Source: Parachlamydiales bacterium (GTDB lineage: Bacteria; Chlamydiota; Chlamydiia; Chlamydiales; SM23-39). Taken from it: a stretch of DNA of 64,000 nucleotides. This document shows positions 42,755-51,945 of this stretch, one piece after another (positions within the stretch are counted from its first letter, which is position 1; each line of letters starts with the position of its first letter). The DNA is taken from positions 316,001-380,000 of the forward strand of contig JAIBBX010000001.1 in NCBI GenBank assembly GCA_019694475.1, given 5' to 3'. The notes under the pieces are model-generated. The model saw only the letters and a list, made by a program, of their open reading frames with translations. It searched no databases and was not told the DNA's origin. A program made the translations under genes and the position numbers.

Positions 42755-43267
42755 CATCGCCTTGAGGATAGGCTCGATTTTTTTCCGCTCTTTCGGATCC
42801 ATCCGATCGATATGCAAAACGCCATTGAGATGATCGTTTTCATGCATGAACATACGCGCCCGGAAATCGCGAAGCTCTTCTTCAATGAATTCGCCTTTCA
42901 TATTTTGATAGCGCACATGGATCGATTCAGGACGGACAACAGGAACATGAAGGCCCGGCAATGACATACACCCCTCCAACATCTCAACACCTTCTTTTGA
43001 GGGTTTTGAGAGCACAGGGTTGATGATCACTTCGGGCGGGCCAAAATAATACTGATTATTCGGAAGGAATTTTTCCTCCCGAATGACAAAAACACGAAGG
43101 AGTACGCCGAGCTGGGGGCCTGCAAAACCAATGCAATTATCTAGGGAAAGCATTTTGGCAAGCATCCCTTCGCAGATTTTGATCACTTCTGGCGTAAGTT
43201 CTTCGATGGGCTTCGCCTTAACCCGAAGATCGGGATGACCGTAGTAGCGAAGTTCAAATTCCTTCAT
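42734..43267 (-). CDS. def: peptide deformylase
   Basis: The 177-residue enzyme removes the formyl group from nascent peptides. All three motifs are seen: GFAGPQLGV (motif I, normally GLAAPQ), EGCMSLPG (metal Cys) and FMHENDHLNG (HExxH metal site, here HENDH). The start overlaps secG by 14 nt, so def, secG and tpiA form an operon. The 3' end is duplicated 807 bp away. Confidence 0.93.
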   Translation of the reverse strand: MKEFELRYYGHPDLRVKAKPIEELTPEVIKICEGMLAKMLSLDNCIGFAGPQLGVLLRVFVIREEKFLPNNQYYFGPPEVIINPVLSKPSKEGVEMLEGCMSLPGLHVPVVRPESIHVRYQNMKGEFIEEELRDFRARMFMHENDHLNGVLHIDRMDPKERKKIEPILKAMKEKYNP

Positions 43268-43556
43268 CGGCAGGTGCCTCTGTCTCGGTAGGCATCATCG
43301 GAGCCATATGCGATCTTCCTAGCGACCCGCTCCACAAAGAGAGGATCAGACAGGAAAGCAAAAACGCTCCAGCCAGATATCCGGTAAAGCGCTTAAGCAC
43401 TTCCGCGGTCGATGTACCAAAGAGCGAATCGCTGTTATCTCCTCCGAACGAGGCGCCGAGGCCTAAGCTTTTTGCTTCTTGGATTAAAATCACGAAGCAA
43501 AGGAGCAGCGAGGCCATTAAAAATAGGAATAAAAATAGGTAAAATAGGAATGTCAT
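43254..43556 (-). CDS. secG: protein translocase subunit SecG
   Basis: The 100-residue product has the SecG plan: two membrane helices (about 1-28 and 58-78) around a loop with SLGLGASFGGDNSDSLFGTSTAEVLKR-type sequence, whose GLG..FGG and SLFG words are typical. It assists SecYE in preprotein export. It overlaps both tpiA (4 nt) and def (14 nt). Confidence 0.9.
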   Translation of the reverse strand: MTFLFYLFLFLFLMASLLLCFVILIQEAKSLGLGASFGGDNSDSLFGTSTAEVLKRFTGYLAGAFLLSCLILSLWSGSLGRSHMAPMMPTETEAPADEGI

Positions 43557-44359
43557 TCTTTCTTCTCTTTCTTAGTTCTTGGGGCTCTTTTTTTCGGAGC
43601 GCCGCCGGATATATTTTGGATGATGGATGCAAAAGTTTTTGGGTCAAGCGATGCACCGCCCACTAAAACTCCATCGACATCCTTCTCATCTCCAATTTCA
43701 AATACGTTTTCAGGTTTTACGGACCCGCCGTAAAGGATGGGGATTCCTTCCCCAATTTTTTTGCCGAATAGCTCGCAAAGTAGATCGCGGATAAAACCAT
43801 GGGCCTCTTGGATTTGAGCAGCTGTCGGCGTTTTGCCGCTGCCGATCGCCCAAACAGGTTCATATGCAACGATCAACTTAGATGCTTCTTCTTTGGGGAC
43901 CCCTTTCAACGCACCTTCTAGCTGATCTTGCAATACTTCCTGCGTCTTGCCTTTGCCATGATGGTCAGCCGTTTCGCCAATGCAAAGAACAGGTTGGATA
44001 TCATCTTGGAATGCGCGAATGAGCTTTTTGTGGATGAAAGCATCGTCTTCTTTAAAAACATTTCGCCTTTCTGAGTGACCTAAAAGAACAAACGCCGCAC
44101 CCGCTTCTTTTAACATAAGTCCTGCGATCTCTCCTGTAAACGCCCCTTCGCGGGAATCATTCATATTCTGTGCGCCGATGATCACTGGAGTTTCTTTGGC
44201 ATACTGGACTGCAGGATGAATCGAAGTGTAGGGAACAGCTAAATAAACATTTACTTTAGTCCCATCAATCAGAGGAAGCAGCGCTTCGATGTAATCGGTC
44301 GCCTGGCGAGCCGTTTTGTACATCTTCCAATTCCCAATAACCGTAAATGATTTCGCCAT
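43553..44359 (-). CDS. tpiA: triosephosphate isomerase
   Basis: The 268-residue enzyme interconverts dihydroxyacetone phosphate and glyceraldehyde-3-phosphate. Seen: IGNWKMYKT (catalytic Lys), LLGHSERRNVF (catalytic His), AYEPVWAIGSGKTPT (catalytic Glu and loop 6) and ILYGGSVKPEN. The C-terminus has a basic tail (KKRAPRTKKEKKE) longer than usual. It is divergent from xseA, as in Chlamydia. Confidence 0.95.
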   Translation of the reverse strand: MAKSFTVIGNWKMYKTARQATDYIEALLPLIDGTKVNVYLAVPYTSIHPAVQYAKETPVIIGAQNMNDSREGAFTGEIAGLMLKEAGAAFVLLGHSERRNVFKEDDAFIHKKLIRAFQDDIQPVLCIGETADHHGKGKTQEVLQDQLEGALKGVPKEEASKLIVAYEPVWAIGSGKTPTAAQIQEAHGFIRDLLCELFGKKIGEGIPILYGGSVKPENVFEIGDEKDVDGVLVGGASLDPKTFASIIQNISGGAPKKRAPRTKKEKKE

Positions 44360-44449
44360 TCAAGACTCAAAATTTTTCCTCTAGGATAACCGATTCGAAG
44401 CATGATTGGCAATGAGAAAAATGGAACACATTCGTTACAATAGCCGAAT

Positions 44450-45658
44450 ATGAAAGTTTTTAGCGTATCGGAACTGACCTTCGCAATCAAGGGAGTGCTT
44501 GAACCCAATTTCCGAGGAATTTCGGTGAAGGGAGAGATCAGCAACTTCAAAGTGCAAACTTCCGGCCATCTTTATTTCAGCCTGAAAGATGCAAACGCGC
44601 AAATTTCTGCTGCCCTTTTTAAAGGCAACGCAGCCCAACTCCCCCGTATGCCGAAAGAGGGCGATCAAGTAGTCGCCACAGGCGAAATCAGCCTCTATGC
44701 GCCTCGAGGCCAATACCAAATCATCGTTCGCGAATTGCAATTTCTGGGAATGGGAGAACTCCTTCTCAAACTCCACCAGCTCAAAGAGGAACTGGCGAAG
44801 CGCGGCTGGTTCGATAAGGACAAGAAAAAACCCCTTCCCAAACTCCCCCGCCGCATCGGGGTCGTAACCAGTCCGACCGGAGCCGTTATTCAAGATATTT
44901 TGAATATTTTGACCCGCCGTTTTGCGGGGCTCCAAGTCATTCTCAACCCGGTCAAAGTGCAAGGAGAAGGGGCTGCCGCCGAGATTGCTCAGGCCATCTA
45001 CGACTTCAATAAATATAACTTGGCCGACGTCCTCATCGTGGGGCGCGGCGGAGGAAGTATTGAGGATCTTTGGGCCTTTAACGAAGAAATCGTTGCCAAA
45101 GCAATCTTTGAATCAAAAATCCCTGTCATTTCGGCAGTCGGGCACGAGACCGATTTCACGATCGCCGATTGGGTGGCCGATATGCGGGCGCCCACCCCGT
45201 CTGCTGCAGCAGAGATTGCGATTGCTGAAAAAGCTGCGCTCATCAATTTCTTAGACGGGGTCAAAACCCAATGCCGCCACCGGATCCAGCAGCAGATCGT
45301 TCAAGCAAGACAGCATTTAAACGCCCTGAAAAAGCACCCTCTTTTGAGCTCTCCGTATGGCGTATTGGCCCCAGCGATCCAACGGCTCGACGACTTTGCC
45401 CGCCAGCTGGAATTGCTCAATCCGAAAGGAAAAATCAAGGAATACCGCGACCGGCTGAATCGGCTGACGCACCATTTGCGATCCTTGCACCCGAATAATG
45501 TGTTAAAAAAAGGGTATGCCATCCTCTTTTCTGAAGACTCCGTCGTCGTTTCGGCAAAAGATTTAAAACCCCATCAAACAATCAGCGCCCTTTTGCATGA
45601 TGGCAAAGCTGTGGCCAAAATCGAGGAAATTCATGAATCAGGAAACTCTTTCTTTTGA
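44450..45658 (+). CDS. xseA: exodeoxyribonuclease VII large subunit
   Basis: The 402-residue product has an N-terminal OB fold (SVSELTFAIKGVLE to about 100) and the catalytic domain with IGVVTSPTGAVIQDI, LIVGRGGGSIEDLWAFN and VISAVGHETDFTIADWVADMRAPTPSAAAE, all hallmarks of XseA. A helical region with coiled-coil character follows. The enzyme degrades single-stranded DNA. Its last 26 nt overlap xseB. Confidence 0.95.
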   Translation: MKVFSVSELTFAIKGVLEPNFRGISVKGEISNFKVQTSGHLYFSLKDANAQISAALFKGNAAQLPRMPKEGDQVVATGEISLYAPRGQYQIIVRELQFLGMGELLLKLHQLKEELAKRGWFDKDKKKPLPKLPRRIGVVTSPTGAVIQDILNILTRRFAGLQVILNPVKVQGEGAAAEIAQAIYDFNKYNLADVLIVGRGGGSIEDLWAFNEEIVAKAIFESKIPVISAVGHETDFTIADWVADMRAPTPSAAAEIAIAEKAALINFLDGVKTQCRHRIQQQIVQARQHLNALKKHPLLSSPYGVLAPAIQRLDDFARQLELLNPKGKIKEYRDRLNRLTHHLRSLHPNNVLKKGYAILFSEDSVVVSAKDLKPHQTISALLHDGKAVAKIEEIHESGNSFF

Positions 45659-45875
45659 AAAGGCCTTTGAAAGGCTTGAGCAAATTTTGAATACGATGAA
45701 CAGCGGAAAAACAGCGCTTGAAGACTCTCTAAAATTATTTGAAGAGGCGGAAAAACTCATTGGAACCTGCAACGCAAAGCTAAATAGCGCTGAAAAACGG
45801 ATCGATCAGCTGATCAAGAACAAGGCTGAAGTGGCCGTTGATGCGGCGGGACAGCCAATGACACTACCTTTTTAA
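45633..45875 (+). CDS. xseB: exodeoxyribonuclease VII small subunit
   Basis: The 80-residue product has the XseB helical hairpin: SFEKAFERLEQILNTMNSGK, then LEDSLKLFEEAEKLIGTCNAKL. I start at ATG 45633 because it gives the family's usual N-terminus. It overlaps xseA by 26 nt and the convergent idi gene by 62 nt, an unusually long tail overlap. Confidence 0.92.
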   Translation: MNQETLSFEKAFERLEQILNTMNSGKTALEDSLKLFEEAEKLIGTCNAKLNSAEKRIDQLIKNKAEVAVDAAGQPMTLPF

Positions 45876-46344
45876 ACCACACTGTAAATTGTTCGGGGTG
45901 CGACTCGATTTCAGCCGCCAAAGCTTCCCTGTCGATCCAACGAAAAGCTGAGGCCTCTTCGGGGTTTAGAATCGGATCTCCATCAAAATAGCCGAAAAAG
46001 ACATGGTCGAATTCATGCTCGGTAAGTCCATGGTCCAGCTTAGCCTCGTAGATAAAATCAAAAACTTTTTCGAGGCTGCAGGCGATCCCCATCTCTTCCA
46101 TGAGCCTCCTGTGAGCAGCCGTCTCCACTTTTTCGCCAGGCCTTGGATGGCTGCAGCAGGTATTGGTCCACAGTCCTCCCGAATGGTATTTTGAAAAAGC
46201 GCGCTGCTGGAGAAGCATTTTTCCCTCTCTGTTGAAGATAAAAACAGAGAATGCGCGATGGAGTTTTCCCTCCAGGTGGACGGCCATTTTTTCACCCGTT
46301 CCAATCTGGTTGTCTTCGCGATCTACTAATATAACTTCTTCCAT
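45814..46344 (-). CDS. idi: isopentenyl-diphosphate isomerase, type I
   Basis: The 176-residue Nudix-fold enzyme interconverts IPP and DMAPP. Active Cys lies in TNTCCSHPRPGE and active Glu in LTEHEFDHVFFG; the Nudix helix region reads RRLMEEMGI. Length is normal for bacterial type I enzymes. The MEP pathway, usual in chlamydiae, makes both products, so idi only tunes the ratio. Its C-terminal coding part overlaps xseB by 62 nt. It is divergent from the nucleotide transporter. Confidence 0.92.
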   Translation of the reverse strand: MEEVILVDREDNQIGTGEKMAVHLEGKLHRAFSVFIFNREGKMLLQQRAFSKYHSGGLWTNTCCSHPRPGEKVETAAHRRLMEEMGIACSLEKVFDFIYEAKLDHGLTEHEFDHVFFGYFDGDPILNPEEASAFRWIDREALAAEIESHPEQFTVWFKKVVSLAVPPHQRPLQPCS

Positions 46345-46374
46345 GAAAATGACTTTTGACTCTAAAATGTTCCC

Positions 46375-47796
46375 ATGCGCTTATCACAAATATTCCCCGT
46401 TAAAAGATCCGAATGGACTCTTTTTACCCTCATGTTCTTCATCGTTTCACTGGTCAATATCAACTTCAGCATCTTAAGGAGCATGAGGAACGCCCTTGTG
46501 GTCGCCGATTCCGGGGGAAGCGCCGCTTTTATCCCCTATTTTGAACTGTTTGGGACTTTTCCTGCATCGATTCTTTTGACTTGGATCCTCTCCCGAATGA
46601 TGCGGGTCTTTTCCTTCCGGTTTACCTTTTCGGCAACGCTATTTGTTTTTCTCGCTTTCTTCATCGCATTCGCCTTTTGGATCTACCCTCATAAAGAGCA
46701 GATTCATACCCTGATTGAAACTAAGCTGAAATTCAAAATTCTCTTTACCCACTGGCCAGATCTAGTCTTTTACATCATGGCCGAGCTTTGGAAAGTGGCC
46801 ATCCTTTCCGTGATCTTCTGGGGATTTTTAAATCAAAATCTGACTCTCAATGAAGCGAAGAGATTCTATCCGCCGCTTCTCCTTGGAACGAGCGTTGGAA
46901 CTATGCTTTCGGGACCGATCACCGTCTTCTGCACATCTCAGTTCAGCTGGAATTTCCTTCCTTTGTCCGAGCAAAGATGGCAACACTCTTTGATCCTTCT
47001 CACTTTCTGTCTTGTTATATGCGGTCTTTTAACCCACCTCTTATTTTCAGGACTCTCCAAGCAATTCCAACTTCGCGGACCCAAGGTCCATAAACCCGAA
47101 ACTTTTTCAAAACGGCTTTCCCTCTCATCAAGCCTTCGCTACCTGATTGAATCCCCATATCTCCGCTCTCTGCTCTTAATTGTAGTCGCTGAGTATATTT
47201 GCTATACCCTCGGAGAACTGATTTTCCTCGAAACGTTGAAGGCGAAATACCCAACTCCTGCTGAATATTGCCAATATATGGGCAATCTCTCCTTCTGGAT
47301 GGGCGTTCTGATCGCAGTGAGCGCAATGTTCATCACACCCTATCTCCTCCATAAATACACTTGGAGCCAAACATTTCTCATGGTTCCGATTCTGATGGTA
47401 GCCGCCACTTTTGCCTTTTTCTCCGTTGTCTGCATCACCAAATACGGCAATTTCACCGGTGCTATCCCAATCGCTATCCTTTTGGGCAGCTTCCATTTCT
47501 GCATAGGAAGAGCCGCCAAATACACCCTCTTTGATGCAGCAAAAGAACTCGCCTTCATTCCCTTAAACCAAGAGGGTCAAGTGAAGGGTAAATTGATTAT
47601 CGATGGGATCGGATCCCGATTGGGAAGAGGGGCCTCCTCTTTTCTCAGCATTCTCCTCTTCGCCCTTCTAGGCGGACCCGGAGAAAGCGTTCTTTTTGCG
47701 GGAATTTTAGCGATCTCTTTCGCTCTCATCATGTTCCCTGCCAGCCGCTTAGTAGGCACTGAACTGGAACAATCGACGCAGCAACCTACCGTGTAA
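46375..47796 (+). CDS. Tlc/NTT-family nucleotide transporter
   Basis: The 473-residue membrane protein has about 11-12 helices and family signatures RSMRNALVV near the N-terminus and GRAAKYTLFDAAKELAFIPL in the C-terminal third. The family includes the ATP/ADP exchangers with which chlamydiae and rickettsiae import host ATP, and paralogues for other nucleotides or NAD+. Substrate cannot be told from sequence reading. Its presence strongly marks an intracellular lifestyle. Confidence 0.92.
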   Translation: MRLSQIFPVKRSEWTLFTLMFFIVSLVNINFSILRSMRNALVVADSGGSAAFIPYFELFGTFPASILLTWILSRMMRVFSFRFTFSATLFVFLAFFIAFAFWIYPHKEQIHTLIETKLKFKILFTHWPDLVFYIMAELWKVAILSVIFWGFLNQNLTLNEAKRFYPPLLLGTSVGTMLSGPITVFCTSQFSWNFLPLSEQRWQHSLILLTFCLVICGLLTHLLFSGLSKQFQLRGPKVHKPETFSKRLSLSSSLRYLIESPYLRSLLLIVVAEYICYTLGELIFLETLKAKYPTPAEYCQYMGNLSFWMGVLIAVSAMFITPYLLHKYTWSQTFLMVPILMVAATFAFFSVVCITKYGNFTGAIPIAILLGSFHFCIGRAAKYTLFDAAKELAFIPLNQEGQVKGKLIIDGIGSRLGRGASSFLSILLFALLGGPGESVLFAGILAISFALIMFPASRLVGTELEQSTQQPTV

Positions 47797-47832
47797 CTCG
47801 CATTTATGAGAAAATAGGATTAGAGGACCACG

Positions 47833-48660
47833 ATGCCGATCATTGCCCTATTTCCGAATGAGAAAAAAAAACAATCGTTTGAGCTAGCAACTAAGATCCG
47901 CGCCTTTCTTGAGGAACAAGGAGTTACGGTTGTTGCTGAGGATGAAAAAGCATCATCGATCGGCGCTATTCCCATATCCGAAATCGATCAAACCAAAATT
48001 ACTTTCCTCATCTCCATGGGGGGAGACGGAACTATTTTGCGGCTTTGCCATCGGTATAACCACCTCGATGCGGGCGTCCTCGGAATCAATTTAGGCCACC
48101 TCGGTTTCATGGCCGACATTCCTGAAGACGACATCTATCCGAGCCTTACCGACCTCTTGAATGGCGCCTATACCATTGACCATCGCCTCATGATCGAAAC
48201 AGGCGAAGTAAGGGCTGTGAACGACATTGTGATGCACAGAGCCCACAATTACAGCCTGATCGAACTGGCCATTGAAGTAGACGACGCCTACGTCAACACC
48301 TTTACTGCCGATGGGATCATCATTGCTACGCCGAATGGATCTACAGCCTATTCTCTCGCTGCAGGCGGACCGATTTTGAGTCCCAATTTACAGGCGATCG
48401 TCATCACGCCGATCTGCCCTCACACAATTTCCAATCGCCCAATCGTCCTTTCGCCGGAACGAAAAATCCGGGTGAAATATTTAAGCGAATATGGACCAAT
48501 TGATGTGCGCGCTGACGGCCTCGACGCGTTCCCTCTCAAGTGCGGCGGAGAAATCGTAATTCAACGCTCTTCACGCACATTTAAGCGGGTCAATCTGCAC
48601 CGCCATGAATATTTTGCTACTCTCCGAACCAAATTAGCTTGGTCAGGCAAGCTTCGTTAA
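47833..48660 (+). CDS. nadK: NAD kinase
   Basis: The 275-residue enzyme phosphorylates NAD+ to NADP+. Seen are ISMGGDGTILRL (GGDGT), NLGHLGFMAD and TPNGSTAYSLAAGGPI. Its last 18 nt overlap the convergent holB gene. It lies 36 nt after the transporter gene and may be co-transcribed with it. Confidence 0.95.
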   Translation: MPIIALFPNEKKKQSFELATKIRAFLEEQGVTVVAEDEKASSIGAIPISEIDQTKITFLISMGGDGTILRLCHRYNHLDAGVLGINLGHLGFMADIPEDDIYPSLTDLLNGAYTIDHRLMIETGEVRAVNDIVMHRAHNYSLIELAIEVDDAYVNTFTADGIIIATPNGSTAYSLAAGGPILSPNLQAIVITPICPHTISNRPIVLSPERKIRVKYLSEYGPIDVRADGLDAFPLKCGGEIVIQRSSRTFKRVNLHRHEYFATLRTKLAWSGKLR

Positions 48661-49545
48661 TAATTTAGTGAGGCAAACGGAGAGTTTCATGTTCCTTTGC
48701 ACAGCCATGCGGGCCTGATCTATCGCCTTTTCAATTTGAGGCAAAGAAACTGGATCCATTTTTGGTTCATCAGGGAAAAATAGGAGCTCTTCCCGCGCAC
48801 CTATTTGCCTTAAATGCTGATCCCGATGCCACATGAGAACAGAGGCGAAAAGATGTTCCACCCTTCTTGCTGCCTTCACCGGGTCTTCTTCTTCTTTTTC
48901 ATCGAATTTGGAAAGGTGCAAAGCTAGTTCAGGATATGAGGGCCTCTTTGCCATAAGTTCGAAAAGCAGTTTCCGTTGTTCTTCGACTCCCTCGTGTTCG
49001 GCCAGCTCAAACGCCCTTCCGGCAGAGCCATGAGCTAGCTTTGCAAGACGTTTAGGATGGCCTTTTTCATGCAAAAGAGAAGCGATCATTTCTTCGGTTA
49101 GCGGCTGAAAATGCAAAACCGTGCAGCGAGACAATATGGTTGGCAGGATCTCCTTTTCATTGCTCGTCAAAAGGATAAAAGTCGTCTCCGGATTGGGCTC
49201 TTCAAGAGTTTTGAGCAGGGCATTTGCGGATGCAGGCTGCATTCTTTCGGCATCTTCCAAAAGAAATACCTTCCCCTGTCCCTCAAAAGATGCCTCATGA
49301 TCTTCTGCGATCAGCTCTCGAATCGTATCAATCGCATAAAGCCCGCTTTTTCCTTCAGGCCCATAGACATGCAGGTCGGGGGAACCATTTTTTCCAAGAA
49401 GAGCTGCGGCCACAGCTTTAGCAAAAAGACTTTTCCCGATTCCGTCAGGGCCTGCGAATAGGAGTGTTTGCGCCAGGCGATTTTCAACGATTGCCTTCTG
49501 CAAATAGGCCTTGATCGGCTCATTGCCCAAAATCCCGCTAAACAT
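48643..49545 (-). CDS. holB: DNA polymerase III delta' subunit
   Basis: The 300-residue clamp-loader protein has an AAA+ domain with GPDGIGKSLFAKAVA (Walker A-like), VFLLEDAERMQPASANALLKTLEEP (Walker B region) and SRCTVLHF (SRC motif). The zinc module seen in E. coli delta' is absent. It loads the beta clamp. Start overlaps the tmk 3' end by 8 nt; the order tmk-holB is also found in Chlamydia. Confidence 0.9.
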   Translation of the reverse strand: MFSGILGNEPIKAYLQKAIVENRLAQTLLFAGPDGIGKSLFAKAVAAALLGKNGSPDLHVYGPEGKSGLYAIDTIRELIAEDHEASFEGQGKVFLLEDAERMQPASANALLKTLEEPNPETTFILLTSNEKEILPTILSRCTVLHFQPLTEEMIASLLHEKGHPKRLAKLAHGSAGRAFELAEHEGVEEQRKLLFELMAKRPSYPELALHLSKFDEKEEEDPVKAARRVEHLFASVLMWHRDQHLRQIGAREELLFFPDEPKMDPVSLPQIEKAIDQARMAVQRNMKLSVCLTKLLTKLA

Positions 49546-50152
49546 GTTGATGCACCAGTTTCATTGCTTCTTCAAATACTTTAGCTGGGGGCAAATTGGC
49601 GTCAATCAAATGGAATCTATGACGCTCGGCTCTATGAATTTCCAAATAGGCTTCGCGGATTTTCTCATGAAACATGATCGTTTCGGCTTCGATGCGGTCT
49701 TGTTTCCTCTCTTTGGCAGCTCGGGCAAGTCCTATTCTCGGATCGAGATCTAGATACAAAGTCAGCTGCGGCTCGACGCCCTGCGAAATGAATTTGCAAA
49801 AAGCGCTCACTTGCTCCATCCCTAACCCTCGAGCAGCCCCCTGATAAGCAACTGAAGAATCATTGAATCGGTCGCAAAGGACGATTTTTCCCGCTTCCAA
49901 TGCAGGCCCGATCACTTCCATGATGTGCTGCGCACGCGAGGCAAGAAATAACGACAATTCGGCGTATGCCGAGACAGGCTCTGTATGCTGCAAAAGAATA
50001 GCCCGAATATGTTCGCCAAGTTTAGTGCCTCCTGGCTCTCTTGTTTTGAGGACATGGTGCCCTTCCTTCGATAACTGGCGCGCCATCTCTTCAATCAGAG
50101 TGGTTTTTCCTGCCCCTTCCCCGCCTTCAAAACTAATGAAAAATCCACGCAT
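49538..50152 (-). CDS. tmk: thymidylate kinase
   Basis: The 204-residue enzyme phosphorylates dTMP. Visible are FEGGEGAGKTTLIEEMA (P-loop), TREPGGTKLGE (DR[YH]/REPGGT motif), CDRFNDSSVAYQG and YLDLDPRIGLARA. The start is about 50 nt from the divergent exostosin-like gene. In Chlamydia this gene lies directly beside gyrA; here two accessory genes intervene. Confidence 0.94.
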   Translation of the reverse strand: MRGFFISFEGGEGAGKTTLIEEMARQLSKEGHHVLKTREPGGTKLGEHIRAILLQHTEPVSAYAELSLFLASRAQHIMEVIGPALEAGKIVLCDRFNDSSVAYQGAARGLGMEQVSAFCKFISQGVEPQLTLYLDLDPRIGLARAAKERKQDRIEAETIMFHEKIREAYLEIHRAERHRFHLIDANLPPAKVFEEAMKLVHQHV

Positions 50153-50206
50153 GCATCAATCATAACCCTTTACGAAATAAATTTCACAAAGTTAAAATCT
50201 ACCGAA

Positions 50207-51160
50207 GTGAAAAAACTTTTCTTGGGTACTGCATTTTTCTTAACCCTAGCTGCTGCGTTTCTATTTTCGCGGGATGAGGGTGAAATCACCAAACCTCTTC
50301 CTCCTTTTGCATCAGTTCGCAAATCGAGCTTTCCGTACTTCACGGGCGATACGTGGCGTTTTTTTTGCGACTGGCGCCTCACTGAAAATGAAACTTTTGC
50401 CCCCCAAAAAGTGCAGCGCGGCGACACGATCTTCGTCGAATATCAACTCTTGAGAGATTTCCGAAAATTAGCCCGAAAAATCAAACACCCTTTCATCGTG
50501 ATCTCGCCCAATGTGGAAGGTTTTTCAGATGGACCGCTGCCAGGCCCGCATGAAAAACTTCTCAATATCCCGAATGTAGCCGGATGGTTTGTTCCCAATA
50601 TCGATTGCCCGCCGAGCGATCGCGTTTTCCCCATTCCGCTCGGCCTTTCCAACACTTTTTGGCAGCGGGAAAATTTTAAAACAATCCAAGAAAAAAAACG
50701 GGACATCTTTTGCTACGTGAATTTTTCCATCGATACGAATCGGGAAAAAAGAAAACCCTGCTGGGACCATTTTGCAGATAAGAACTGGGCTGAAAAAGTG
50801 CGGGGAAAGAGCGACCAAGAGTATTTAGAAGATCTTTCAAGGTCAGTTTTTGTGATCAGCCCGCCCGGCAATGGCCTTGACTGCCACCGCACCTGGGAAG
50901 CGCTCTATCTCAAATCCTATCCAGTCGTTCTCAGCACAACCCTAGATCCACTTTATGAAGGGCTTCCTGTTGTGATTGTCAACAGTTGGGACGAAGTGAC
51001 TGAAGAATTTCTACAACAGAAAAAGGCCGAATTCGATGCAAAAGAATGGGCTTTTGAAAGGGCCTATATCCCTTACTGGTTTGAAAAGGTCGAAGCTTTG
51101 CAAAATAGCCTGCGCAGCTCAAAACCTACGTTTTGGGAACATCTAAAATCTATATTTTAA
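50207..51160 (+). CDS. exostosin-like glycosyltransferase with signal peptide
   Basis: The 317-residue product begins MKKLFLGTAFFLTLAAAFLF (Sec signal or anchor). The C-terminal half has VFVISPPGNGLDCHRTWEALYLKSYPVVL and NSWDEVTEEFL, which match the exostosin/GT47-like pattern (SPxGxxxxxxRxxEAL..G..PVI). The sugar donor is not evident. It sits between tmk and gyrA where Chlamydia has no gene, so it is an accessory insertion. Confidence 0.7.
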   Translation: MKKLFLGTAFFLTLAAAFLFSRDEGEITKPLPPFASVRKSSFPYFTGDTWRFFCDWRLTENETFAPQKVQRGDTIFVEYQLLRDFRKLARKIKHPFIVISPNVEGFSDGPLPGPHEKLLNIPNVAGWFVPNIDCPPSDRVFPIPLGLSNTFWQRENFKTIQEKKRDIFCYVNFSIDTNREKRKPCWDHFADKNWAEKVRGKSDQEYLEDLSRSVFVISPPGNGLDCHRTWEALYLKSYPVVLSTTLDPLYEGLPVVIVNSWDEVTEEFLQQKKAEFDAKEWAFERAYIPYWFEKVEALQNSLRSSKPTFWEHLKSIF

Positions 51161-51942
51161 GGGAGCAAAAAACCTAAAAGAAACGCTTCGCTTTGAATCG
51201 TTCTCAGCCGATCTTCAACTCTCTGCAATATTGCAGATCTTACTTCTTCGGCAAATTCACTGCCTGGCACATATTCCTTGAGATGGAGCAGTGTAGAACA
51301 ATCAAGGACATCAATGACAGAGAGAATTAGATTTGCTTTTTTTTCGACAAACTCAGTGTTATCTCCCAGTATCCCAACTTTACCCAACTTTTTTAGCAAA
51401 GCCGCAAAAAGCTCTTGTTTCGGTTCATCCGATTCGATGACAATTTGAACTAAGGACCTGTTATAGATGTCTCTATAATTCATTAAAGTTTCAGCGCTCA
51501 GTTTTTCAACAAGCGCTACAGAAATTTTTGATATGCCGGCCAGGATAGAATTAAAAATAGGAGGAATTTCGTCTTCAAAGCCCCGAATCAGCTGCTCTTC
51601 AGTACATTCCTCGATGATTTCTAAAGCGATCGCATCTTTTTTCAATTTGCAAGCGAGCGCTACAAGCCCAGCAGGATTTGTAAATTGACCCAGATGATCA
51701 TATGCAGCTAAACCTAACTTATTTTTGATTGCAGCATACACATCCATTTGATCTTTTTTTAAAGATAAGTAAAGAGGGGCAAATCCGCAACGATCGCTGA
51801 TTTCAATCAATTCATGAGCAGTATGATGGTTGACCAAATTCAATGCCTCAGCGGATTTACCGCCTTGAATCGATGAAACAACCTGAGGATTTGCTGGAAT
51901 ATGACCTACAGAATTAGCCCCTTGAATGGATAATACTGCCAT
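51157..51942 (-). CDS. ankyrin-like helical repeat protein
   Basis: The 261-residue product contains ankyrin-type units (HTAHELIEISDRCGFAPLYLSLKKDQ, then DHLGQFTNPAGLVALACKLKKDAI), followed by irregular helical pairs. The repeats deviate from the consensus, so related folds are possible. Such proteins are common host-interaction factors in amoeba symbionts. It overlaps the convergent exostosin-like gene by 4 nt and lies 3 nt after gyrA on the same strand. Confidence 0.55.
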   Translation of the reverse strand: MAVLSIQGANSVGHIPANPQVVSSIQGGKSAEALNLVNHHTAHELIEISDRCGFAPLYLSLKKDQMDVYAAIKNKLGLAAYDHLGQFTNPAGLVALACKLKKDAIALEIIEECTEEQLIRGFEDEIPPIFNSILAGISKISVALVEKLSAETLMNYRDIYNRSLVQIVIESDEPKQELFAALLKKLGKVGILGDNTEFVEKKANLILSVIDVLDCSTLLHLKEYVPGSEFAEEVRSAILQRVEDRLRTIQSEAFLLGFLLP

Positions 51943-51945
51943 AAA